Shown here in pieces: positions 24,901 through 32,217 of a stretch of DNA of 64,000 bases. A program made the position numbers and the translations under genes. The stretch's first letter is position 1. The number at the start of each line of letters is the position of its first letter. Location: NCBI RefSeq assembly GCF_001941825.1, contig NZ_CP019038.1:6696001-6760000 (forward strand). Direction: 5' to 3'. Below the pieces are notes generated by a model. That model was not told the DNA's origin and did no database searches. It was given only the letters and a program-made list of their open reading frames with translations. Origin of the DNA: Massilia putida. GTDB taxonomy: Bacteria > Pseudomonadota > Gammaproteobacteria > Burkholderiales > Burkholderiaceae_D.

Positions 24901-25880
24901 CGCGCTCGCTGCTGTGCGTGCCCATCCTCGTCGGCAACCGCGTGCTTGGCGTGATCACGGTGCAGAGCGGCCGTCCGGGCGCGTACCAGAACGTGCAGCT
25001 CGACATGCTCAGCACCCTCGCATCGTATGTCGGCGTCGCGCTCGACAATGCGGACGCCTATCGCCAGCTCAAGGAAACGCAGGCCCAGCTGGCGGCGCGC
25101 GAAAAGCTCGCGTCGCTCGGCGCCCTCGTCGCGGGCGTCGCGCACGAATTGAACACCCCGATCGGCAACAGCCTCCTGATGGCCAGCACCTTGCAGGAAA
25201 AGACCGAAGCGCTGGCCGACCGCTTCGCCCACAACACGCTCAAGAAATCGGACCTGGAGGCGTGGATCGCGGCCGCGCGCGAGGCGGCGAGCCTCATCGT
25301 GCGCAGCCTGAACGCGGCGGCCGACCTCGTGAACAGTTTCAAGCAGGTGTCCGTGGACCAGGCCAGCACGCAGCGCCGCCGCTTCGACCTGGCACAGGCC
25401 TGCCACGAGATCGCGGCCACGATGATGAACCAGGTGCGCCGCGCCGGCCACACGCTCGAGCTGCGCGTGCCGCCGGGGATCGCGATGGACAGCTATCCAG
25501 GCCCGTTCGGCCAGGTGGTCATCAACTTCATCAACAACGCGCTGCTGCACGGGTTCGACGCGCCGGGCGGCCACATGCTGCTCGTCGCCACGCCGCTCGA
25601 CGGCGACCGCGTGCGCATCGAATTCTCCGACGACGGACGCGGCATCGCCGAGGAACATCTGTCGCGCATCTTCGATCCGTTCTTCACGACGCGGATGGGG
25701 CAGGGCGGCACGGGCCTGGGACTCAACATCGCCTACAACCTCGTGACGACTTTGCTGCAGGGGACGATCCGGGTCGAGAGCGCACCCGGGCGGGGCACGA
25801 TGTTCGTTCTCGACGTGCCGTTGCGCGTGGCGCGCGAGGCGCGCGCCGGCAGGGTGGACGGGGCGCCGTCCACGCGCTGA
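21936..25880 (+). CDS. Two-component propeller sensor kinase (Reg_prop, Y_Y_Y, GAF, HisKA)
   Basis: This protein of about 1314 residues has a signal peptide (about 8-35) and then about 14 repeats of the Reg_prop type (LWFGTRGGLVRFDP, LWVGTGDGLVHVDP and so on). Their number suits two seven-bladed periplasmic propellers. A Y_Y_Y domain (about 730-785; YRLRGFDQDW), one TM helix (about 800-823), a coiled coil and a GAF domain (about 875-1038) follow. Then come a HisKA-like domain with acceptor His near 1069 (VAGVAHELNTPIGN) and HATPase (about 1182-1302; FINNALLHGF; DDGRGIAEEH). Relatives in Bacteroidetes sense oligosaccharides. There is no C-terminal receiver or AraC domain, and no regulator nearby. 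Starts at GTG 21915, GTG 21945 or ATG 21981 are also possible. Confidence 0.9.
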   Translation: MPPVNRALRPSALLRMACGFLLACLCSAALAAGPRSLRFERIGLDEGLSQESVLAILQDRDGFMWFGTQAGLNRFDGYRNQVFRNDPNDPASLADNYVQAAYEDGEGRLWFGTRGGLVRFDPATRKFVRLPLLAGSGRSARNGAVTAIVGDGAGGLWVGTGDGLVHVDPATGACRTLRHDGRDAASLRDDRVTALAVDAAGGLWIGTGVGLDHLPAGAVRFDHFDIDTGGNGKRNAVAALSMGPRDTLWIGTGAGLEAWRIGQGALKRHHLGVDEGMNDGRVLTLYHDHGSNLWVGTEQDGLKWRDPASGRFIGYASQPLDRHSLSDNQVTAIWVDRTGTLWAGTMFSGINRADLASGGFSRFSLLPDQVADAKSARRIRSIAVGADGRLWLGTAGGGIVHLDPDSGRAEVLRHDPADPASLADDVITNVMPGRGRLWVGSPSGLSWRDPATGRFTPVPLGREAGANWVQHLMLDHAGALWIVTRGGLFMLEPDGRTLRGWRHDPADPSSLGENFCLAALEDRQGTIWIGTENGLDRYDRAAGTFTHYRHDPHDPASLDHNRIHHLYESRRGDLWVGTAGGLQRMERGPGGQTVFRRFAVTPGRQQVPIGGILEDGNGQIWASTTAGLTRVDPDTGRYKNYTAKDGLTDGSYFVGSAARGADGQLYFGGVNGMTSFQPEDVHDNPFPPTVAITDFLVFNRPRVLPVPVDRLHDIRLSHRDTVFTLEFAALHYADPQANRYAYRLRGFDQDWTETDARKRFATYTNLDPGDYVFEVKAANKDGVWSDKPAMLSISITPPFWMTWWFRLFVASMLAGCAVALYRLRVRVLVQQKERLEHQVGARTAELVLQKEQAERRKQEAEAQKEAVEQARRNIALLSDIGRELTANLDGEAIMANVFGQVRQLMDVPLFAIGTVRANGPLEYPYVVADGRRVPEAGRLPARVRGLGEYCVATGEEILIGDLARDYARFAARVRDVLGVDAAGDTLPSPRSLLCVPILVGNRVLGVITVQSGRPGAYQNVQLDMLSTLASYVGVALDNADAYRQLKETQAQLAAREKLASLGALVAGVAHELNTPIGNSLLMASTLQEKTEALADRFAHNTLKKSDLEAWIAAAREAASLIVRSLNAAADLVNSFKQVSVDQASTQRRRFDLAQACHEIAATMMNQVRRAGHTLELRVPPGIAMDSYPGPFGQVVINFINNALLHGFDAPGGHMLLVATPLDGDRVRIEFSDDGRGIAEEHLSRIFDPFFTTRMGQGGTGLGLNIAYNLVTTLLQGTIRVESAPGRGTMFVLDVPLRVAREARAGRVDGAPSTR

Positions 25881-25935
25881 TCGGGTGCGTCAACCGACCC
25901 GCGTACGAGATCGGAGCCGGTGCCGACCGACTCAC

Positions 25936-26880
25936 TCACACGACGTTGGTCGGCTTGCCCGCCACCCACGCCTCGAGGTTATCGACCAGCATATCGGCCA
26001 GCGTCTGCATCGCCCCGCCGCTGGCCCAGGCCACGTGCGGCGTGAGCACGAAGCTCGGCAAGCGCAGTTGCAGCAGCGGGTTTTCCGGTACGGGCGGCTC
26101 CTTGCTCAGGACGTCGAAGCCGGCCCCCGCGATCGTGCCATCCTTGAGCGCCTGCGCCAGCGCCGCCTCGTCGACGAGGCCGCCGCGCGCCGTGTTGATC
26201 AGGATGGCGCTCTTCTTCATCGACGCCAGCTCGCGCGCGGCGATCATGTGGCGCGTCTTGTCCGTCAGCGGCAGGTGCAGGCTGACGACATCCGACGTGG
26301 CCAGCAACTCGTCCAGCGGCAGCGCGGTGACATCGGGCTCGAGCACGGGGGAGCGCGACGTCACGGCGATTTCCATGCCGAACGCGCGCCCGATCTGGGC
26401 GACGCGGCGGCCCAGCGCGCCGTAGCCGACGATGCCGAGGCGGCTGCCGGCCAGGTCGCCGATCGGGTGGTCGAGCAGGCAGAAGCGCGTCGACCGTTCC
26501 CAGCGGCCCGCTTCCACGTCGGCCACGTAGGCGCGCAGATTGCGGCGCACGGCCAGGATCAGCGCGAAGCAGTGTTCGGGAACGGACACCAGCGAGTAAT
26601 TGCGGATGTTCGCGACGACGATGCCCCGTTCGCGGCAGGCGGCGAGATCCACGTTGTCCGTGCCGGTGGCGGCCACGGCGATCATCTTCAGGTCCGGCAA
26701 CTGCACGATCGCGTCCGCGCGCAGCGGGACCTTGTTCGTGATGGCGATGGTGGCGCCGCGCAGGCGTTCGACGACTTCATCCGCGTTCGTGGCCGGATAG
26801 TCGCGCCAGCGGTGTTCGAAGGCGGGTTGGCGGACGTTGGCGATCAGGCTGTCGCGATCAAGGAAGACGATATCGTGCAT
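25936..26880 (-). CDS. D-2-hydroxyacid dehydrogenase (hydroxypyruvate/glycerate type)
   Basis: This 314-residue NAD(P)-dependent enzyme of the D-isomer 2-hydroxyacid family is close to hydroxypyruvate reductase and glycerate dehydrogenase by overall pattern. The nucleotide motif is LGIVGYGALGRRVA (about 149-162). Catalytic Arg is in NTARGGLVDE, Glu in FDVLSKEPP and His in LTPHVAWASGG. The N-terminal signature ATGTDNVDLAACRERGI fits the family. It reversibly reduces a 2-keto acid such as hydroxypyruvate or glyoxylate. It is a single gene, convergent with the propeller kinase and followed upstream by the Ala/Lys-rich gene's terminator. No clear ribosome site precedes the ATG at 26880. Confidence 0.9.
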   Translation of the reverse strand: MHDIVFLDRDSLIANVRQPAFEHRWRDYPATNADEVVERLRGATIAITNKVPLRADAIVQLPDLKMIAVAATGTDNVDLAACRERGIVVANIRNYSLVSVPEHCFALILAVRRNLRAYVADVEAGRWERSTRFCLLDHPIGDLAGSRLGIVGYGALGRRVAQIGRAFGMEIAVTSRSPVLEPDVTALPLDELLATSDVVSLHLPLTDKTRHMIAARELASMKKSAILINTARGGLVDEAALAQALKDGTIAGAGFDVLSKEPPVPENPLLQLRLPSFVLTPHVAWASGGAMQTLADMLVDNLEAWVAGKPTNVV

Positions 26881-26923
26881 GGTAGGCCCGGAGAAGGAGG
26901 GACTGCCATTGTAGAACGCGAAC

Positions 26924-26950
26924 GAAAAAAAGACAGGGCGAACCCTGTCT
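26924..26950 (-). terminator. Intrinsic terminator of the Ala/Lys-rich gene
   Basis: AGACAGGG (26931-26938) pairs with 26943-26950 across a CGAA loop. Seven T follow on the minus strand. Confidence 0.85.
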
Positions 26951-26991
26951 TCCGAGGATGGAGGGGCTTGAGCCGGTGCGCCGCGGACAGC

Positions 26992-27339
26992 TTATTTGGC
27001 GGCGTCGGCCTTCTGGTCTGCATGTGCCGCAGCCTTGTCGGCTGCGGCGTCCGCCTTGGCTTTGACGGCTTTCTTGTGTGCTTTGGCTTTCTTTTTCGCG
27101 GCGTCGGCCTTGGCGACAGCGACGTCGGCATTGGCTTCGGCGGCTTTCTTTTCCAATTTCGCGTCGGCTTTCACGTCGGCCTTTTCTTCCTTGGCTTCGG
27201 CTTTCACGGTTTTCTTGTCGGCTTTCGCTTCGGCCTTGGTGGCGGCCGGGGTCGTCGTCGTGGCCGGGGTGGCGGTCGTCTGGGCGTACACCGAGGTGGC
27301 GAACAGGCCTGCGATCAGGGTAGCGACGATTTTGCTCAT
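26992..27339 (-). CDS. Exported Ala/Lys-rich low-complexity protein
   Basis: This 115-residue protein starts at 27339 with GAAGGA upstream. Residues 1-20 are a signal peptide (MSKIVATLIAGLFATSVYAQ). A Thr/Ala/Pro stretch follows, then about 80 residues made almost only of Ala, Lys, Glu, Asp and Val in a heptad-like pattern (KADKKTVKAEAKEEKADVKA). This would form a long, highly charged helix or coiled coil in the periplasm. It resembles histone H1-like or LEA-like sequences in composition only, so no homology can be claimed. A strong terminator follows, so it is transcribed alone. Function unknown. Confidence 0.8.
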   Translation of the reverse strand: MSKIVATLIAGLFATSVYAQTTATPATTTTPAATKAEAKADKKTVKAEAKEEKADVKADAKLEKKAAEANADVAVAKADAAKKKAKAHKKAVKAKADAAADKAAAHADQKADAAK

Positions 27340-27563
27340 GGCGGTGTGTCCTTCAGGTGTTGTGGATGGGTGGGATGATTCCCGTGCTACTGGGGCAGAA
27401 ACGCGGCCGCCTCACGGACGGTTGACGGTCTTTTACATCCGCTTACAAGTGTGCTTACAGCAAGTACTTTTGCCGTGTGGTGTTTGACAGTGGAAATTAT
27501 TCCAACGATACTTTGGCGGCACTATCCGTGCCTCCAACAACATCGACGCCCAAGAGACCGCTC

Positions 27564-29234
27564 GTGAGAAAACACACTTCCATCCGTACCTCCCTGACCG
27601 CCATCGCGCTTGCCACCGCGGCGCTGGCCGCCCATGCCGCAGACCCCGTCCACATCGACCCGCAGCACCTGTCGCAGGACGTCAAGATCCTGTCCTCCGA
27701 CGAGTTCGAAGGCCGCGGCCCGAACACGCCCGGCGAGACGAAGACCGTCAACTACCTCGTCGAGCAGTTCAAGGCGGCCGGCCTGGAGCCGGGCGGCGAC
27801 CTCGTCGACGGCAAGCGCGGCTGGACCCAGGACGTGCCGCTGGGCCGGTTCGAGATCCAGGGCCCCGTCCAGGTGACCGTGGACGAGGGCGGCAAGACGA
27901 AGACTTATTCGCAAGGTAACGAAATCGCCGTGCGCGCCGCGATGACGGGTGCGAAGACCGTCGACTTCAAGAACGCGCCGCTGGTCTTCGTCGGCTATGG
28001 CGTGACCGCGCCGGAACGCAAGTGGGACGACTTCAAGGGCCAGGACCTGAAGGGCAAGCTGGCCGTCGTGCTGATCAACGACCCGGATTTCGAGACGGGC
28101 AAGGGCGATTTCGGCGGCAAGGCCATGACGTATTACGGCCGCTGGACGTATAAATACGAAGAGATGGCACGCCGCGGCGCGCTGGGCACGCTGATCGTCC
28201 ACGAGACGGCGCCGGCCTCGTACGGCTGGGCCACGGTGAAGAATTCGAACACGAACGTCCAGTACGACATCGTGCGCAAGAACCCGCTTGAAGCCCACGC
28301 GCCGGTCGAAGCGTGGATCCAGCGCGACGTTGCCGTCGACCTGTTCAAGCACGCCGGCCTGGACTTCGACAAGCTCAAGAAGCAGGCCCAGACCCGCGCG
28401 TTCAAGCCGGTCGAACTGAAGGGCGTGACGATGTCGGCGCACTACGACGTCGACGCCAAGGTCATCACGTCGAAGAACGTGCTGGCCGTGCGTCCGGGCA
28501 GCGAGCACCCGGATCAATACGTGATGTACAGCGCGCACTGGGACCACCTGGGCGTCGGCCTGCCGGACGCCAAGGGCGATAAGATCTACAACGGCGCGAT
28601 CGACAACGCGACCGGCATCGCCGCCCTGCTGGAACTGGCGCGCGCCTACGCCAAGGCACCGGCGCCGAAACGCAGCGTCGTCTTCCTGGCCGTGACGGCG
28701 GAAGAGAAGGGCCTGCTGGGCTCGGAATACTATGCGAGCAATCCGGTCTATCCGCTGGCGAAGACGGCCGGCGTGATCAATATGGACGCCCTGAGCCCGT
28801 ACGGTCCGGCGCGCGACTTCACGATCTCCGGCAGCGCCAAGCTCGACCTGCTCGACCGCCTGATCGCCAAGGCCAAGCAGAACGGCATCAGCTATTCGCC
28901 GGATCCGAAGCCGGAAGCGGGCCACTTCTTCCGTTCCGACCACTTCTCGTTCGCCAAGAAGGGCGTGCCGGCGATTTCGTTCGGCTCGGGCGAGAACTGG
29001 GAGCAGGGCGGCGTCGCGGCGGGCAAGGCGGCCGAAGAGAAATACGTGTCCCTCGCGTACCACCAGCCGGCGGACGAGTGGAGCGCATCGTGGCCGTTCA
29101 CGGGCATGGCGCGCGACCTCGGCATCCTGTACTCGGTGGGCCGCGACCTGGCGGATTCGTCGGCGTGGCCGAACTGGTCGAAGGACTCGGAGTTCCGCGC
29201 GGCGCGTGACCAGAGCGCCGCAGAGCGTAAATAA
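27564..29234 (+). CDS. M28-family zinc metallopeptidase, exported
   Basis: A 556-residue aminopeptidase of the M28 (PepQ/Y-like) family. The GTG at 27564 begins the signal peptide (VRKHTSIRTSLTAIALATAA), with AGAGACC upstream; an earlier in-frame GTG at 27477 would place non-signal sequence first. A PA domain (about 100-240) is inserted before the catalytic part. Zinc ligands and catalytic residues are visible: H325 in SAHWDHLG, Asp in GAIDNATGIAALLELARA, the Glu pair in VTAEEKGLLGSEYY, Asp in INMDAL and His in YHQPADEW. It removes N-terminal residues from peptides in the periplasm or outside. Monocistronic. Confidence 0.9.
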   Translation: MRKHTSIRTSLTAIALATAALAAHAADPVHIDPQHLSQDVKILSSDEFEGRGPNTPGETKTVNYLVEQFKAAGLEPGGDLVDGKRGWTQDVPLGRFEIQGPVQVTVDEGGKTKTYSQGNEIAVRAAMTGAKTVDFKNAPLVFVGYGVTAPERKWDDFKGQDLKGKLAVVLINDPDFETGKGDFGGKAMTYYGRWTYKYEEMARRGALGTLIVHETAPASYGWATVKNSNTNVQYDIVRKNPLEAHAPVEAWIQRDVAVDLFKHAGLDFDKLKKQAQTRAFKPVELKGVTMSAHYDVDAKVITSKNVLAVRPGSEHPDQYVMYSAHWDHLGVGLPDAKGDKIYNGAIDNATGIAALLELARAYAKAPAPKRSVVFLAVTAEEKGLLGSEYYASNPVYPLAKTAGVINMDALSPYGPARDFTISGSAKLDLLDRLIAKAKQNGISYSPDPKPEAGHFFRSDHFSFAKKGVPAISFGSGENWEQGGVAAGKAAEEKYVSLAYHQPADEWSASWPFTGMARDLGILYSVGRDLADSSAWPNWSKDSEFRAARDQSAAERK

Positions 29235-29246
29235 TCACCGTGGCCT

Positions 29247-29276
29247 GTAGGATGGACGGCTCGCCGTCCATCCTAC
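29247..29276. repeat. REP-like hairpin after the M28 gene
   Basis: A 13-14 bp inverted repeat, GTAGGATGGACGGC at 29247-29260 against 29263-29276. There is no T-run, so it is not a normal intrinsic terminator. The motif resembles the hairpin at 44664-44694 and known intergenic palindromes of betaproteobacteria. Confidence 0.6.
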
Positions 29277-29349
29277 GTGAGTTAATTGGCGAACAGTCGC
29301 GTCCGCACCTCTTGCCTACACTGGGGCAAATAGATGCAGAGGTGATGCC

Positions 29350-31947
29350 ATGCCGGACCCGTTAAAGCTGTACAAGGCCAAGCGCGACTTCAAGATCACG
29401 GCCGAGCCCGAGGAAGGCGGGGAGGCCAGCAAGGGGCTGCTCACCTTCGTGATCCAGAAACACTGGGCCACCCGCTTGCACTACGATTTCCGTCTGGAAC
29501 TGGACGGCGTCATGAAGAGCTGGGCCGTGCCGAAAGGCCCCAGCTACGACACCCACGACCGCCGCATGGCCGTGCACGTGGAAGACCACCCCATCTCGTA
29601 TTCCGACTTCGAAGGCACGATCCCGCCGCACCAGTACGGCGCCGGCAAGGTCATCGTCTGGGACAAGGGCACGTGGGAACCCGTCGGCGATCCGCGCCAG
29701 GGCTTCGCGAAGGGCGAGATCAAGTTCGAGATGCATGGCCACAAGATGCACGGACGCTGGGTCCTCGTGCGCCTGCGCGGCCACGAGGACGACAAGCAGG
29801 AACCCTGGCTGCTCATCAAGGAAAACGACGAGTACGCCCGTCCGGCCGGCGAGTTCTCCGTCGTCGACGAGATGCCGGACAGCGTCAAGGACCTGCCGAT
29901 GCCCGAGCACGGCGCCGACGTGAAGGTGGCCGAACTGAAGGCCGAGCGCAAACCCTCCGCGAAACCGAGACGCGGCGCCATGCCCGATGGCGCCGTCAAG
30001 GCCGACCTGCCGGAAACGCTGACGCCGGAACTGGCGACGCTCGTCGACGGTCCGCCCGCCGATCCGGAAAACTACATCTACGAGATCAAGTTCGACGGCT
30101 ACCGCATGCTCGCGCGCGTGCAGGGCAAGGACATCCGCCTCATCACCCGCAACGGCAACGACTGGACGGATAAACTCGGCCCGCTGCAGCAGGAAATCCG
30201 CCGCATGAAGCTGCCGGACGGCTGGTACGACGGCGAGATCGTCGTGCACGACGAGAACGGCAAGCCGAACTTCAATCTGCTGCAGCTCGCGTTCGACGGT
30301 TCCAACAAGGCGCAGATCGTCTACTTCCTGTTCGACGTCCCGTACCACAAAGGCTACGACCTGCGCGACGCGCGCCTCGACGCGCGCCGTGCGCTGCTGC
30401 AGGACGTGCTGGCGGCGCGGCCGTCCGACACCGTGCGCTTTTCGGCGGAGTTCGGGACGGACCCGGCGCAGCTCGTCGTCGCCGCCTGCCAGATCGGGCT
30501 GGAAGGCGTGATCGGCAAGCGAAGAGACTCCCGCTACGTGACGCGCCGCTCGCCCGAGTGGATCAAGCTGAAATGTGGCCTGCGCCAGGAATTCGTCATC
30601 GGCGGCTACACCGATCCGCACGGTTCGCGCACGGGCATCGGCTCGCTGCTGCTGGGCTACTACGACAAGGACGGCGTGCTGCGCTATGCGGGCAACTGCG
30701 GCAGCGGATTCAATGGCACCTCGCTGCGCCACATGCGCGAGGTACTGGAAGCGATCGAGACGGACAAGAACCCGTTCCCGCCGCGCGCCGTGCCGGGCCG
30801 CACGAACCACTGGGTCAAGCCGGAGCTCGTCGCGGAGGTCACCTTCTCGGAATGGACCGCCACCGACTCCGTCCGCCACCCCGTGTTCCAGGGCCTGCGC
30901 AAGGACAAGCCGGCGAAGAGCGTCGTGCGGGAGGTGCCCAAGCACATGCAGTCTGCGGCGCCCGAAGACGACGGCAAGCCTGCGGCCAAGCCGGCCCGCA
31001 AGCGCGTAGCGAAGAAGGCAGAGGCGCCCGAACCGGACCTGCCCGGCAATCTGCCCGCCACGTTCAAGGTCACGCATGGCGAGCGCGTGATGGATGCGGA
31101 GAGCGGCGTCACGAAGATCGACATGGTGCGCTACTACGCGCTCGTCGGCGAGCTGATGATGGAACACCTGAAGGGCCGGCCGGTCTCGCTCGTGCGCGCG
31201 CCCGAGGGCGTGGGCGGGGAGCTGTTCTTCCAGAAGCACGTCGCCGACACGCGCAACATGCCGGGCGTCGTCCAGATGGACCAGGCGCTCGACCCGGACC
31301 ATCCGCGCATGACGGAGATCGCGACGGCCGAGGGCCTGCTGTCGAGCGCCCAGTGGAACGTCGTCGAGATCCATAGCCAGAACGCGACGGCGCAGCACTA
31401 CGACACGCCCGACCGCATGGTGTTCGACCTCGACCCGGGCGAGGGCGTGGAATGGCCCGAGGTGCAGGAAGCGGCGCAGCTGATGCGGGCCTTCCTGCAG
31501 GAGCTGGGCTTGAACCCGTTCCTGAAGACGAGCGGCGGCAAGGGCCTGCACGTCGTCGTCCCGATCAAGCCGAAGCTCGACTGGGACACGGTGAAGGATT
31601 TTTCGCACGCGATCGTGGACCATCTGGCGCAGACGCTGCCCGAACGCTTCTCCGCCAAGAGCGGCGCGAAGAACCGCGTGGGCCGCATCTTCATCGACTA
31701 CCTGCGCAACGGCCGCGGCGCGACCACCGTGTCGGCCTGGTCGGCGCGCGTGCGGCCGGGCCTGGGCATCTCCGTGCCCGTGCGCTGGGAAGAACTCCCG
31801 AAGCTGAAGTCGGGCAGCCAGTGGACCGTCAAGACGGTGCACACGCGGTTGGACGAGGGCAATGCGCCGTGGGCCGACTATGTCAAGAGCGCCACCACGC
31901 TCACCAAAGCCATGAAGGCCCTGGGCTTCACGCCCGCGAAGTCGTAA
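29350..31947 (+). CDS. ligD: DNA ligase D (phosphoesterase-ligase-polymerase)
   Basis: This 865-residue protein is the multifunctional enzyme of bacterial non-homologous end joining. The N-terminal 3'-phosphoesterase domain (about 25-180) has KHWATRLHYDFRLELDGVMK. The ATP-dependent ligase domain (about 230-540) carries the nucleotidyl Lys K247 in YEIKFDGYRM. The C-terminal primase/polymerase domain (about 570-850) has the metal pair D693/D695 in FDLDPGEGVEW. A basic linker separates ligase and polymerase (GKPAAKPARKRVAKK). The order PE-LIG-POL is that of the Pseudomonas/Burkholderia type. The ATG at 29350 follows AGAGGTG. The partner ku is 3.5 kb away on the opposite strand. Confidence 0.97.
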   Translation: MPDPLKLYKAKRDFKITAEPEEGGEASKGLLTFVIQKHWATRLHYDFRLELDGVMKSWAVPKGPSYDTHDRRMAVHVEDHPISYSDFEGTIPPHQYGAGKVIVWDKGTWEPVGDPRQGFAKGEIKFEMHGHKMHGRWVLVRLRGHEDDKQEPWLLIKENDEYARPAGEFSVVDEMPDSVKDLPMPEHGADVKVAELKAERKPSAKPRRGAMPDGAVKADLPETLTPELATLVDGPPADPENYIYEIKFDGYRMLARVQGKDIRLITRNGNDWTDKLGPLQQEIRRMKLPDGWYDGEIVVHDENGKPNFNLLQLAFDGSNKAQIVYFLFDVPYHKGYDLRDARLDARRALLQDVLAARPSDTVRFSAEFGTDPAQLVVAACQIGLEGVIGKRRDSRYVTRRSPEWIKLKCGLRQEFVIGGYTDPHGSRTGIGSLLLGYYDKDGVLRYAGNCGSGFNGTSLRHMREVLEAIETDKNPFPPRAVPGRTNHWVKPELVAEVTFSEWTATDSVRHPVFQGLRKDKPAKSVVREVPKHMQSAAPEDDGKPAAKPARKRVAKKAEAPEPDLPGNLPATFKVTHGERVMDAESGVTKIDMVRYYALVGELMMEHLKGRPVSLVRAPEGVGGELFFQKHVADTRNMPGVVQMDQALDPDHPRMTEIATAEGLLSSAQWNVVEIHSQNATAQHYDTPDRMVFDLDPGEGVEWPEVQEAAQLMRAFLQELGLNPFLKTSGGKGLHVVVPIKPKLDWDTVKDFSHAIVDHLAQTLPERFSAKSGAKNRVGRIFIDYLRNGRGATTVSAWSARVRPGLGISVPVRWEELPKLKSGSQWTVKTVHTRLDEGNAPWADYVKSATTLTKAMKALGFTPAKS

Positions 31948-32217
31948 TTCACCATGCGGTGCCGCAGGCGCTCCGGCCCACGGCACACCGCCGCAGCGCC
32001 GGCCTTTGCCGCGTGTCCCCCGTTTGTCTGCCGTCTTTTGGTGACGCCCGTGTGAACCTTACCAATTGTTAATTCATTGGTAAATTTCATTTATCAGTCT
32101 GGCGATTTTGAGAATTGCCGTCGTTCAACGAAAACTCCCACAATGTCTTCGGCGTGGGGTGTTGTCGAGCTTCACTTCTTTCGATCGAAGTACGATAAAA
32201 CGACGGAGTCACCATCA

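Noticed and set aside
29362..31986. A reading frame of 874 codons antisense to ligD, and similar long antisense frames opposite ureC, the GH74 gene and the kinases
   Set aside because: In high-GC DNA the third-position bias leaves the complementary frames open. Their translations are Arg/Ala/His-rich without domains, and the sense strands carry clear families.
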